This document shows, in pieces, positions 1 to 7,010 of a stretch of DNA of 8,590 nucleotides. The translations under genes were made by a program, and so were the position numbers. The DNA is from Burkholderiales bacterium (GTDB lineage: Bacteria; Pseudomonadota; Gammaproteobacteria; Burkholderiales; Burkholderiaceae_C), in NCBI GenBank assembly GCA_013205525.1, contig JABMMR010000045.1:1-8590 (forward strand), in the 5' to 3' direction. Positions within the stretch are counted from its first letter, which is position 1; every line of letters begins with the position of its first letter. Below the pieces are notes generated by a model. The model was not told where the DNA came from. It made no database searches and worked only from the letters and a program-made list of their open reading frames with translations.

Positions 1-2317
1 TAATGCCTACGCGAGAAAAGTCGTTGAACTCCAACTGAAACATCAAGCGACTGTTGGGATTTTCGATTAAAGACACCTGACTGCGCGTGACCACCACACG
101 GCCCACCCAACAACCTGCATCGTATTCCAAGCCTGTCAAGGTTTCGATGAAGCGCTTTTCCAGCATGCTGTAGTTGCCTCGACCCACTGTGAACCAGCGC
201 TGCTCGCCCAAACCGCGCCCACGCCCGTTGTCAACGCCCTTGTCCCCCCACAAGTCATTGATCGGCCACTGCCAAGCCACATCCAAGGTGGTTGAGGTAG
301 AACGTTGATAACGGTATGCAGCTGTCAACACCCTGTAACTGCTGGGGTTGTATCGCATGCCCACCGAAGACCTCTCCGATACAGAGGTTTCGGGGTTGTA
401 TTGAAAGATGCTGTCCAAGGCCCAGCGTGGGGTTAAAAAAGTGCTCGCGCCTAGCAAGATATCGCTAAAGCTGTCCGTCAGCGGCAGCGTTGTCGGCGTC
501 AGCGCCACCTTTTGGTCTTTGAAACGAAAACGCTGGGCCAATAAAAACCTGGCGCCTTCTGCGCCGGTTTCAGCATCGATCAGGCGCGAGCTTGCGCCCA
601 CCGTCAAGGTGCGGCTGTCGGATATGCGGTCTTGGCCAGAGAAAGCGTTCTCGGTATAGAGGGTGGCAAAGTTAAAGTCATTCGCGCCTGTGTCGTAATT
701 GGGCAAATCGCTTTGCGAGCGAAAAGGCGTGTTCACGAAATAAGCCCTTGGCTCCAAGGTCTGTATCCACGGTTTGCCAAACCATTGGCTGGGCCGCTCA
801 AACACCACGCCGCTGTCGATACTGAATGTTGGCACCGTCACACTGGCGTTGTCGCTGGTGGCGCTGGTGCCAAACATACCTCTGTAGGTTTCGTCATATT
901 GGTATCTGCGGGTTTGCAGCATCAGCTTGGGCGTGACGTAACCATAAGGCAAGTATTGCGGCGCACTCACCTGTGTCAGCAGTACCAAGCGCTGCGCATT
1001 CGGTTGCTTGCAGTATTGGCTGTCTGCGTACACGCTGCAATACCAAAGCCTGTCGGCGCTAAAGCGCGTGGCTTCTGCGCCTAGCGACATATCCAGCCCG
1101 CCAACATCGGCGCGCAAATAGTTGGCGTTGAGCTGCGGCAAGCGATTGAAAGGCGGCGCAATTGGCGCGGTCACATCTTGCAAAGTTTGGTACTGGGTGA
1201 CGCTGGTGGTGGTGGTGAGTCTGCCACTGGCGGCCCAAGCAAGCGTTGCTGATGACGGCAGCAAGCGCTGCGTCAGCGGACCGCCCGAGACCGTGGAAAA
1301 GTCGCGCCAATAGTTGGCATCACTCACGCGGTTGAGGTTAAGGCCAAAACCAATCGGTTGGCGACTGTCAGGCCATCCGGTGTGCTGGTGGCTGTAGCCC
1401 CAGCGGAATTTTTCGCGTAAAGCGTCGTAAGGCATGACATTAAGCTTGGCCACGCCTTCGTAAGGTGGGGTGGGTATTTTTCTTTCTAGATAACGAAACT
1501 CACTGTCAAATCGTGTGCCGCGCTTGGCCATAGAGGTGGTGGTGACTGTCAAGTCGCGGTTGGGCGCGAGGTTCAGGTAATACGGCACACTGGCTTCGAC
1601 GCCGCCTTTGCTGTCAATGGCGAAAACGGGCGGTAAAACCCCTGATCTACGCTGCGCCGTTAAAGGAAAACTGAAAGACGGTATCGGTAACAAGGGCACA
1701 TTCATGAAACGCAGCAACCCGTCTTGTGCTGTACCTTCATTAAGGTCATTGTCAAAGTTAATTTTTTCAGCCTCCACCATCCAATCGGGCAACCAAGAAG
1801 GCCCTGGTTTGCGGGTACAGGTGGTGTAGGTGGCTTTTTTCGCCACCGAATGCTTGTCGTCAATAAAGTCAAAGCGCTGAGCATTGCCATGGCCTGCGGA
1901 GCGTAAAAACTGGTAGCTGGGATTGAGGAAAAAGCCGCTGAAGGCATCAACTTGTAAATCAAGCTCGCTTCCTTGGTAGCGGTTGCCACCACGGTTCAGG
2001 TACACATTGCCTGTGGCGCGGGCGCGGTCATCAGGTTGGTAGTAATCGATACTGTCGGCGCGAATCAGGGTGTCGGCTTTGCGAAAAATGCTGTTGCCTT
2101 GCATGGTCGTGTCAAGGTCGGTGCGTCCGCTTACAAAATCGCTTTCTACAAAGGTGGGTAACTGCGAGCGCACTTGCGGCGTCCAACGCTCTACCAGCCC
2201 TGTACTGGGTTTAAGTTTGAGCGCGGGTTCTCCTTCTTGCGCCCAAACGGGTGAACACAGCAAGCCCAAGCATGGCAACATGCTACTGAGCACTGACAAT
2301 ATGAAAATCTGACGCAT
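1..2317 (-). CDS. lptD: LPS-assembly outer-membrane protein LptD (C-terminal end cut by window edge)
   Basis: LptD is the outer-membrane barrel that, with the lipoprotein LptE, inserts lipopolysaccharide into the outer leaflet. Reading the minus strand from ATG 2317-2315 gives 772 uninterrupted codons to the left edge. Residues 1-26 form a signal peptide ending in 'PVWA', with likely cleavage before Gln27. Residues ~50-165 resemble the OstA/LptA-like periplasmic domain (for example 'ADSIDYY', 'ARATGNVYL'). 'LLPIPSFSFPL' followed by 'RRSGVLPP' marks entry to the barrel, and the rest is strand-rich with many aromatic residues. The last visible residues ('FQLEFNDFSRVGI') match the conserved LptD end, so only about 20 residues should be missing. 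Conserved-type cysteines are Cys167 and a single Cys736; Cys427 and Cys436 lie in a probable loop. The family is normally near 780-800 residues. No good Shine-Dalgarno precedes the ATG (the bases are pyrimidine-rich), but no in-frame alternative start exists nearby. surA would be expected beyond the left edge. Confidence 0.95.
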   Translation of the reverse strand, partial: MRQIFILSVLSSMLPCLGLLCSPVWAQEGEPALKLKPSTGLVERWTPQVRSQLPTFVESDFVSGRTDLDTTMQGNSIFRKADTLIRADSIDYYQPDDRARATGNVYLNRGGNRYQGSELDLQVDAFSGFFLNPSYQFLRSAGHGNAQRFDFIDDKHSVAKKATYTTCTRKPGPSWLPDWMVEAEKINFDNDLNEGTAQDGLLRFMNVPLLPIPSFSFPLTAQRRSGVLPPVFAIDSKGGVEASVPYYLNLAPNRDLTVTTTSMAKRGTRFDSEFRYLERKIPTPPYEGVAKLNVMPYDALREKFRWGYSHQHTGWPDSRQPIGFGLNLNRVSDANYWRDFSTVSGGPLTQRLLPSSATLAWAASGRLTTTTSVTQYQTLQDVTAPIAPPFNRLPQLNANYLRADVGGLDMSLGAEATRFSADRLWYCSVYADSQYCKQPNAQRLVLLTQVSAPQYLPYGYVTPKLMLQTRRYQYDETYRGMFGTSATSDNASVTVPTFSIDSGVVFERPSQWFGKPWIQTLEPRAYFVNTPFRSQSDLPNYDTGANDFNFATLYTENAFSGQDRISDSRTLTVGASSRLIDAETGAEGARFLLAQRFRFKDQKVALTPTTLPLTDSFSDILLGASTFLTPRWALDSIFQYNPETSVSERSSVGMRYNPSSYRVLTAAYRYQRSTSTTLDVAWQWPINDLWGDKGVDNGRGRGLGEQRWFTVGRGNYSMLEKRFIETLTGLEYDAGCWVGRVVVTRSQVSLIENPNSRLMFQLEFNDFSRVGI

Positions 2318-2368
2318 GAGAGAAGACGGGGCCGCCCGAAAGCGCTGTTTGTAGAATTTAGATTATCC
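2318..2368. promoter_or_regulatory. Divergent lptD / amgK intergenic region
   Basis: This 51-bp gap must carry, or overlap, the start signals for both divergent genes. For lptD, the minus strand reads GATAAT at 2367-2362, a fair -10 match that would start transcription near 2355; its -35 is poor. On the plus strand TAGAAT at 2352-2357 could be a -10 for the kinase gene, but it would leave only about 5 nt before ATG 2369. That suggests either a leaderless message or a later start at Met26 (2444). Neither gene has a strong ribosome binding site here. These are visual matches only. Confidence 0.3.
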
Positions 2369-3487
2369 ATGACCCTATCTGATCACGACCTTCCCCCTCA
2401 ACAGCCCCTGTGCAGCGCCATCGAACAGCTGGGCTGGCAAGACATGTCTCGCGCCCACGCTTTCTCGCAATGGCTTGAGTCTGTGCGCGTGGCGTATGAC
2501 TTAAGTCCAGACAGCGTGCGAGCAGCCAGTGCTGACGCCAGTTTCAGGCGCTACTTTCGTGTCAATGCCGCAAGTGCCAGCTTGATCATCATGGACGCCC
2601 CGCCCGACAAGGAAAACAGCCAGCCGTTTGTGGAGATGGCTGGCTTGATGCAAGCCGCTGGTTTGTTGGTGCCCAAGGTATTGGCTTGGAACCCGGCCTT
2701 GGGCTTTATGTTGCTGGATGATTTGGGCCAGCACACCATGATGCAGGTGCTAGACACAGATCATGCAGACCGAAATTTAGGTTTTTTCAATCGCGCCTTG
2801 GACGCGCTGCTGGTGTGGCAACTAGCTTCTCGCCCTGATATTCTTCCCCTTTACGATGCGCCCTTGCTGCAGCGCGAATTGCAATTGTTTCCCGATTGGT
2901 ATGTGGGTCAGTACCGCGGCAAGACCCTAGACGACACTCAAAAACAGCAGCTTCAACAATGCTTTGATGTGCTGGTGGCGCGCAACTTGTCCGCCCCCAT
3001 GGTGTATGTTCACCGCGACTTCATGCCACGCAACCTGATGCTGCCTTGGGACCCCGAGGAGGCTCGCTTAGGCGTGCTCGATTTTCAAGACGCGGTCTAT
3101 GGCCCCATCACCTACGACATTGCCAGCCTGATGCGCGACGCCTTCATCAGCTGGGAGGAAGATTTCTGCATCGATGTCACGGTTCGCTACTGGGAGCGAG
3201 CCCGCGCTTTGGGCATGCTCGACCATGCGGGTTGGCACAGCGACTTTGGCGCTTTTTACAGCGCGGTTGAATGGATGGGCTTGCAACGGCATTTGAAGGT
3301 CGCCGGCATTTTTGCCCGCCTGAGCTTGCGCGATGGAAAACCCAAGTACCTGGCAGACAGCCCACGTTTCATCTCCTACATACGCGCCACCTGCGGGCGC
3401 TACCGTGAGCTCAAGCCGCTGTTGCGTTTGATCGACAGCATTGAGGATCACACGGCTGTCAGTGGCTACGCCTACGGGCGGGTCTAA
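2369..3487 (+). CDS. amgK: AmgK-like anomeric MurNAc/GlcNAc kinase (aminoglycoside phosphotransferase fold)
   Basis: This 372-residue cytoplasmic kinase has the aminoglycoside/choline kinase fold. Visible motifs are 'SFRRYFRV' (58-65), 'MDAPP' (75-79), 'LLDDLG' (115-120), the catalytic-loop 'HRDFMPRN' (215-222, catalytic Asp217, metal-binding Asn222) and 'DFQDA' (238-242, metal-binding Asp238). These, together with its position divergent from lptD, match AmgK, which phosphorylates the anomeric hydroxyl of MurNAc (and GlcNAc) in the recycling route that bypasses de novo UDP-MurNAc synthesis and gives fosfomycin tolerance in Pseudomonas. The substrate is inferred; aminoglycoside resistance is unlikely. 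The usual partner, the nucleotidyltransferase MurU, is not downstream, and rsmE follows after 9 bp instead. The start is uncertain: ATG 2369 lacks a Shine-Dalgarno and lies very close to lptD, while Met26 ('MSRAHAFSQWL') would begin where many homologues do. Confidence 0.75.
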   Translation: MTLSDHDLPPQQPLCSAIEQLGWQDMSRAHAFSQWLESVRVAYDLSPDSVRAASADASFRRYFRVNAASASLIIMDAPPDKENSQPFVEMAGLMQAAGLLVPKVLAWNPALGFMLLDDLGQHTMMQVLDTDHADRNLGFFNRALDALLVWQLASRPDILPLYDAPLLQRELQLFPDWYVGQYRGKTLDDTQKQQLQQCFDVLVARNLSAPMVYVHRDFMPRNLMLPWDPEEARLGVLDFQDAVYGPITYDIASLMRDAFISWEEDFCIDVTVRYWERARALGMLDHAGWHSDFGAFYSAVEWMGLQRHLKVAGIFARLSLRDGKPKYLADSPRFISYIRATCGRYRELKPLLRLIDSIEDHTAVSGYAYGRV

Positions 3488-3496
3488 GGCGTATTG

Positions 3497-4213
3497 GTGC
3501 CCCGTTTCTTCTGCCCTGTCCCGTTGAAACTGGGTATGCGCATGGACTTGCCCTCGGAAACTGTTCGCCATATTCAAGTGATGCGTTTGCAACCGGGTAA
3601 ACATGTCACGCTGTTTGACGGTCTGGGCGGAGAATACGGCGCTTGTATATTGGCGATGACGCGCAGCAGTGTGCATGTAAGCCTCGACACCCATGAAGCC
3701 ATTGAGCGCGAAAGCCCTGTTGTCAGTCAACTGCTAATCGGCATGCCAGCCAATGATCGAATGGATTGGCTGGTGGAAAAAGCCACCGAGCTGGGCGCCA
3801 CGCGCATCACCCCGCTGATGACCGCCCATGGTGTACTGCGCTTGAGCCCCGAGAGAGCGCTCAAGCGCCAATTGCACTGGTTAGCTGTTTCACAATCGGC
3901 CTGTGCGCAATCGGGGCGCAACAAGATTCCCTGTATCGATGTCCCTCAGACTTGGAACGATTGGCTAAGCGCTTGGGCGCCAGACCCGTCGCAACAAAAA
4001 TGGCTGCTTTCTTTGCGCCCCGAGGCTGCCCCTTTGGCGCAATTGCCACTTAGCGTCACAACTGGCGTGGCGTTACTCAGCGGCCCTGAGGGTGGCTTGA
4101 GTCGAGAGGAAGAAGCGCAAGCGCTTGAGCGTGGCTTTATGTCCGTGAGTTTGGGCCCGCGCATTTTGCGTGCAGAAACTGCGCCCTTGGCGGTGCTGAC
4201 GAACTGGCTTTAA
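3497..4213 (+). CDS. rsmE: 16S rRNA m3U1498 methyltransferase RsmE
   Basis: RsmE transfers a methyl group from S-adenosylmethionine to N3 of U1498 in 16S rRNA of the 30S subunit. The product of 238 residues fits the family. It has an N-terminal PUA-like part (~1-70, starting 'MPRFF'), then a SPOUT methyltransferase domain. Motifs are 'RMDWLVEKATELG' (88-100), 'SACAQSGR' (134-141), 'GPEGGLS' (196-202) and the knot-forming 'LGPRILRAETAPL' (219-231). I chose GTG 3497 because it yields the canonical 'MPRFF' opening and has AAGG (3486-3489) seven bases upstream; a TTG at 3494 would add one residue. The AAGG overlaps the kinase stop codon, so the two genes are probably translated from one message. 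The stop overlaps the stop of the opposing hydrolase gene. Confidence 0.95.
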   Translation: MPRFFCPVPLKLGMRMDLPSETVRHIQVMRLQPGKHVTLFDGLGGEYGACILAMTRSSVHVSLDTHEAIERESPVVSQLLIGMPANDRMDWLVEKATELGATRITPLMTAHGVLRLSPERALKRQLHWLAVSQSACAQSGRNKIPCIDVPQTWNDWLSAWAPDPSQQKWLLSLRPEAAPLAQLPLSVTTGVALLSGPEGGLSREEEAQALERGFMSVSLGPRILRAETAPLAVLTNWL

Positions 4214-5067
4214 ACCGCGTAACGGCTGTCGAGCCAAGCCTGCAACTTGGCAATCACCATGGCTTTTTCTGGGTCGTTGAAAATTTCGTGGTACATCACA
4301 TTGAAGCAATGCGCTTGCACCACATAGGGCGGCGCCGCTTGCGCAAATGAGGCGCTGGCTTGGGGCAAGACCAACTGATCTTGACCGGCATACAGCAACA
4401 AGCTTGGCATCTGCCATGTGCTGGCTTCTTGTACCGTTTTGGCACCCTCGGTTATCACCCAAGACGCCAAGCTGGCAGATATATTTCTGTGTACCAAGGG
4501 GTCGTGCTGGTAGGCGCGCACGATCTGCGCGTCGCGCGCCAGCCATGCTGTTTTCAAGCCGTTGTCCACCCGCAGATGGGGTAGCAACTTTGGCAATGTT
4601 GCCAGCAAGAATTTTTGGATCATGTTGGTCTGTGCACCCAAGGCCGGTGAGCTCATCACCAAAGCATCGATATGCGGCAGTCCTTGCGCGACTGCGCGCG
4701 CGGCAACCAAGCCACCCATGCTATGGCCTAGCAAGACCAAGGGTGAGTGCGTCAGACTGCGCACATGGTCGATGACAAAAGCTGCATCGTCGACCAACTG
4801 ATGCGGATGCAGCAAGTTGCCACGCAAGCCGCTGGACAAACCATGTCCATGGTGGTCGTAACCGAACACCGTGTAGCCGGCTGCTTGCAAGGCGCTGGCT
4901 ATATGGCCATAGCGCCCCATGTGCTCTCCCAAGCCATGCAGCAACAGCACAACAGCTTGTGCGACCCCTGGCGCGTTGGGCCAAGTGTAGAAAGCCAAAG
5001 TTTGCTCGCCATGCTCGAGTTGGGTGATTTGGGGTTTTTGGGCAGCAAAGCTTGCTATTGAGGACAT
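4210..5067 (-). CDS. Alpha/beta hydrolase, monoacylglycerol-lipase / serine aminopeptidase S33 type
   Basis: This 285-residue alpha/beta-hydrolase belongs to the Hydrolase_4 group, which includes monoacylglycerol lipases and lysophospholipases. Visible motifs are the oxyanion-region 'HGLGEH' (44-49), 'GYDHHGHGLSSG' (69-80), the nucleophile elbow 'GHSMGG' (114-119, Ser116), a probable lid (~145-200), the catalytic Asp in 'YAGQDQLV' (Asp230) and the catalytic His in 'MYHEIFND' (His260). The triad is complete. No signal peptide is evident, so it is probably cytoplasmic. The exact substrate cannot be read from sequence; acyl glycerols or related esters are likely. It starts 6 bp after the metW stop and so is probably the last gene of the metX-metW operon, although no strong Shine-Dalgarno precedes ATG 5067. 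Its TAA shares TTAA with the stop of convergent rsmE. Confidence 0.85.
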   Translation of the reverse strand: MSSIASFAAQKPQITQLEHGEQTLAFYTWPNAPGVAQAVVLLLHGLGEHMGRYGHIASALQAAGYTVFGYDHHGHGLSSGLRGNLLHPHQLVDDAAFVIDHVRSLTHSPLVLLGHSMGGLVAARAVAQGLPHIDALVMSSPALGAQTNMIQKFLLATLPKLLPHLRVDNGLKTAWLARDAQIVRAYQHDPLVHRNISASLASWVITEGAKTVQEASTWQMPSLLLYAGQDQLVLPQASASFAQAAPPYVVQAHCFNVMYHEIFNDPEKAMVIAKLQAWLDSRYAV

Positions 5068-5073
5068 GGATGC

Positions 5074-5661
5074 TTAGTTATTCAGAGCAGACAATTGGAA
5101 CACAGCAGTTGCGGCTCTGGCGTTGGGCCAGCGACGCACCACGCCGTTGTCTTGTAAACCAAATGCGTCTTGAATATGTAGCTGGTTTTTTTTCGCCAAG
5201 CTTAAAAAGTCTGCAAATGTGCCCACCCGGATATTGGGCGTGTCATACCACTCAAAGGGCAGTTTTTTCGTCACCGGCATGCGTCCAAGCAGCACGCTTA
5301 ATCGATTCGGCCAATGCGCAAAGTTGGGAAAGGTCACAATGCCCATGCGGCCCACACGAACTGTTTCCACCAACATGGTTTGTGCATTTCGCAAGTGCTG
5401 CAAGGTGTCAATTTGCAAAACCACATCAAAGCTTTGGTCATCAAACATCGACAAGCCTTGGTCGAGATTGAGCTGTATCACTTCGACGCCTCGCTTGACG
5501 CAGGCAAGCACATTGGCGTCATCTATCTCTACGCCATAACCGCTGCAGCCATGGTGTTGTTGCAAATAGGCCAGCATGGCTCCGTCGCCACAACCCAAGT
5601 CCAGTACACGGCTTCCATAAGGAACCATTTGTACAACCGCATCGCGTAATACGGGGTTCAT
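5074..5661 (-). CDS. metW: Methionine biosynthesis protein MetW (SAM-dependent methyltransferase fold)
   Basis: MetW is a 195-residue class I methyltransferase-like protein that accompanies MetX in many proteobacteria and supports methionine synthesis; its exact reaction is not settled. Seen here are the SAM-binding motif I 'VLDLGCGDG' (19-27), motif II acidic end 'GVEID' (43-47), and the family-typical 'DTLQHL' (85-90), 'FPNFAHW' (111-117) and 'WYDTPNIR' (138-145). Length fits the family. The ATG overlaps the metX stop (ATGA, 5661-5658), and a GGAGG Shine-Dalgarno lies inside the last metX codons, indicating coupled translation. An A8 run on the coding strand (5193-5186) encodes Lys157-Lys158-Asn159; the frame is intact. 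Confidence 0.95.
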   Translation of the reverse strand: MNPVLRDAVVQMVPYGSRVLDLGCGDGAMLAYLQQHHGCSGYGVEIDDANVLACVKRGVEVIQLNLDQGLSMFDDQSFDVVLQIDTLQHLRNAQTMLVETVRVGRMGIVTFPNFAHWPNRLSVLLGRMPVTKKLPFEWYDTPNIRVGTFADFLSLAKKNQLHIQDAFGLQDNGVVRRWPNARAATAVFQLSALNN

Positions 5662-6788
5662 GCGGCCTCCTCAAGGCTGATGCGCTCAAAATAAGCCCCC
5701 ACCAGCGACAAGTAGCGTGGGTCGTCCAATAAAAAAGCATCGTGTCCATGCGGCGCATCAATTTCTGCGTAGCTGACCTGGCGTTGGTTGGCAACCAAGG
5801 CTTTAACCATTTCTCTGCTGCGTGCAGGCGCAAAGCGCCAATCGGTGGTGAAACTGACCAATAAAAACTTTGCGGTTGCTCTAGCCAGCGCTTGCTGCAA
5901 ATTGCCTTGGTATGCAGCCCCAGGGTCGAAATAATCTAACGCTCGTGTGATCAGCAAATAGGTATTGGCATCAAAGTATTCGCTGAATTTATCGCCTTGG
6001 TAGCGCAAATAACTTTCTATCTGGAACTCGGCTTCCTGCGTGCTGTATTTGAAGATTTCGCCTTCTTGCAATAGACGCCCAAATTTGGTGTTCATCACAT
6101 CATCACTTAAATAGGTGATGTGGCCCAACATACGCGCAATCCGCAAACCACGCTTTGGAATGACGCCCTGCGCATAAAAATGTCCGCCATGAAAGTCGGG
6201 GTCGGTGGCAATAGCGCGGCGCGCCACTTCATTGAAAGCAATATTTTCGGCGTTCAAGTTGGGTGAGCTGGCGATCACCACTGCGTGTCTGACGCGATGG
6301 GGATACTGCAAACTCCAACTCAAGGCCTGCATGCCACCCAAGCTGCCGCCCATGACTGCCGCCAATTGGTCAATGCCCAAGCGATCGAGCAAGCGGGCTT
6401 GGGCGTTCACCCAATCTTCCACAGTCACAACCGGGAAATCTGCACCATAAACATGTCCCGTCTCAGGGTTGGTGTGCATGGGGCCCGTGGAGCCAAAACA
6501 AGAACCTATGTTGTTCACGCCAATCACAAAAAACCGGTTGGTATCGACCGCTTTTCCAGGCCCGACCATGTTGTCCCACCAGCCTTGGCTTTTGTCTTCG
6601 GCCAAATAACTTCCCGCCACATGGTGAGAGGCATTCAAAGCGTGACAGATCAATACCGCGTTACTGCGATCGGCGTTGAGTTCGCCATAAGTTTCATAAC
6701 TTAACTCGTACTGGCGCAATACGCCGCCGCCTTGCAGTTGCAAAGGCTGATCAAAACTTAAGGACTGAGGAGAAACTATGAATGACAT
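5658..6788 (-). CDS. metX: Homoserine O-acyltransferase MetX (acetyl- or succinyl-CoA dependent)
   Basis: MetX acylates the hydroxyl of L-homoserine, the first committed step of methionine synthesis. The 376-residue protein has an alpha/beta-hydrolase fold. Visible are '[12 protein letters not shown]' (48-59), '[10 protein letters not shown]' (99-108), the nucleophile elbow 'GGSLGGMQ' (147-154, Ser149), the catalytic Asp in 'FTTDWRFAP' (Asp316) and the catalytic His in 'GHDAFLL' (His349). ATG 6788 gives the usual opening '[10 protein letters not shown]'; a TTG one codon upstream is less likely. No clear Shine-Dalgarno is visible. Proteobacterial MetX proteins paired with MetW often use succinyl-CoA rather than acetyl-CoA, and the 'NASHH' segment is of that type to my recollection, so the acyl donor should be left open. 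It leads the metX-metW-hydrolase operon, divergent from amtB. Confidence 0.95.
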   Translation of the reverse strand: MSFIVSPQSLSFDQPLQLQGGGVLRQYELSYETYGELNADRSNAVLICHALNASHHVAGSYLAEDKSQGWWDNMVGPGKAVDTNRFFVIGVNNIGSCFGSTGPMHTNPETGHVYGADFPVVTVEDWVNAQARLLDRLGIDQLAAVMGGSLGGMQALSWSLQYPHRVRHAVVIASSPNLNAENIAFNEVARRAIATDPDFHGGHFYAQGVIPKRGLRIARMLGHITYLSDDVMNTKFGRLLQEGEIFKYSTQEAEFQIESYLRYQGDKFSEYFDANTYLLITRALDYFDPGAAYQGNLQQALARATAKFLLVSFTTDWRFAPARSREMVKALVANQRQVSYAEIDAPHGHDAFLLDDPRYLSLVGAYFERISLEEAA

Positions 6789-6851
6789 CAAAAACCCAAC
6801 ATCACCAAAAACGGCGCCAAATGGGCTGACGTCTTTAGCTGAACTTGTTTA

Positions 6852-6892
6852 CGCGCCCGCAAGCTGTGGCAAATCGGCGCATTTTAAGTATA
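6852..6892 (-). promoter_or_regulatory. Possible metX promoter -10 and leader hairpin
   Basis: On the minus strand TATACT (6892-6887) is a good -10 match about 100 bases upstream of metX ATG 6788; no good -35 sits 16-18 bases further up. Just downstream the transcript could fold GCGCC (minus strand 6880-6876) against GGCGC (6857-6853) with an 18-nt loop. I do not recognise any SAM or SAH riboswitch in this leader. This is a weak visual assignment. Confidence 0.3.
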
Positions 6893-6924
6893 CCCAAGCG
6901 GCCATCGCTTCATTTATGCCCTAA

Positions 6925-6940
6925 TGGTGCGGTTATTGCT
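6925..6940 (+). promoter_or_regulatory. Sigma-54-type -24/-12 promoter candidate for amtB
   Basis: The stretch TGGTGCGGTTATTGCT matches the sigma-54 consensus TGGCACG-N4-TTGCW at every position except two inside the first block. The invariant GG (6926-6927) and GC (6938-6939) are separated by exactly 10 bases. It lies 71 bases upstream of the amtB ATG, in the right orientation, and ammonium transporter genes are classic sigma-54/NtrC targets. Transcription would begin near 6951. Confidence 0.6.
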
Positions 6941-6953
6941 TTATTTTGGTGCA
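6937..6953. promoter_or_regulatory. NtrC-operator-like 17-bp site upstream of amtB
   Basis: TGCTTTATTTTGGTGCA agrees with the well-known enterobacterial NtrC site TGCACTATATTGGTGCA at 14 of 17 positions, with a perfect right half-site. It overlaps the -12 part of the sigma-54-like element, which is unusual for an activating site. A further TTGCACCA half-site at 6974-6981 is the exact inverse of TGGTGCAA at 6947-6954. NtrC binding is inferred. Confidence 0.5.
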
Positions 6954-7010
6954 ACTTCGGTTTGAGTGCTTTTTTGCACCATTTTTAAACATAAATCCCC
7001 TGGAGATCTC

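Noticed and set aside
632..1310. Open reading frames on the plus strand and in another minus frame inside lptD
   Set aside because: They lie wholly inside a clearly recognised lptD reading frame, have unlikely compositions and no ribosome binding site.
2252..2270. Lipoprotein signal at Cys21 of LptD
   Set aside because: The residues before it (Gly-Leu-Leu) do not fit a lipobox, and 'PVWA' gives an ordinary signal peptidase I site.
3068..3730. A 220-codon minus-strand open frame across the amgK/rsmE junction
   Set aside because: It is antisense to two well-recognised genes, shows no familiar domain, and is explained by their codon bias.
6866..6882. Second sigma-54-like sequence (TGGCAAATCGGCGCA) upstream of amtB
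   Set aside because: The GG to GC spacing is 9 rather than 10 and the -12 block is wrong.
6789..6892. Riboswitch in the metX leader
   Set aside because: Only one modest GCGCC/GGCGC stem is visible, with no SAM or SAH riboswitch core that I recognise.
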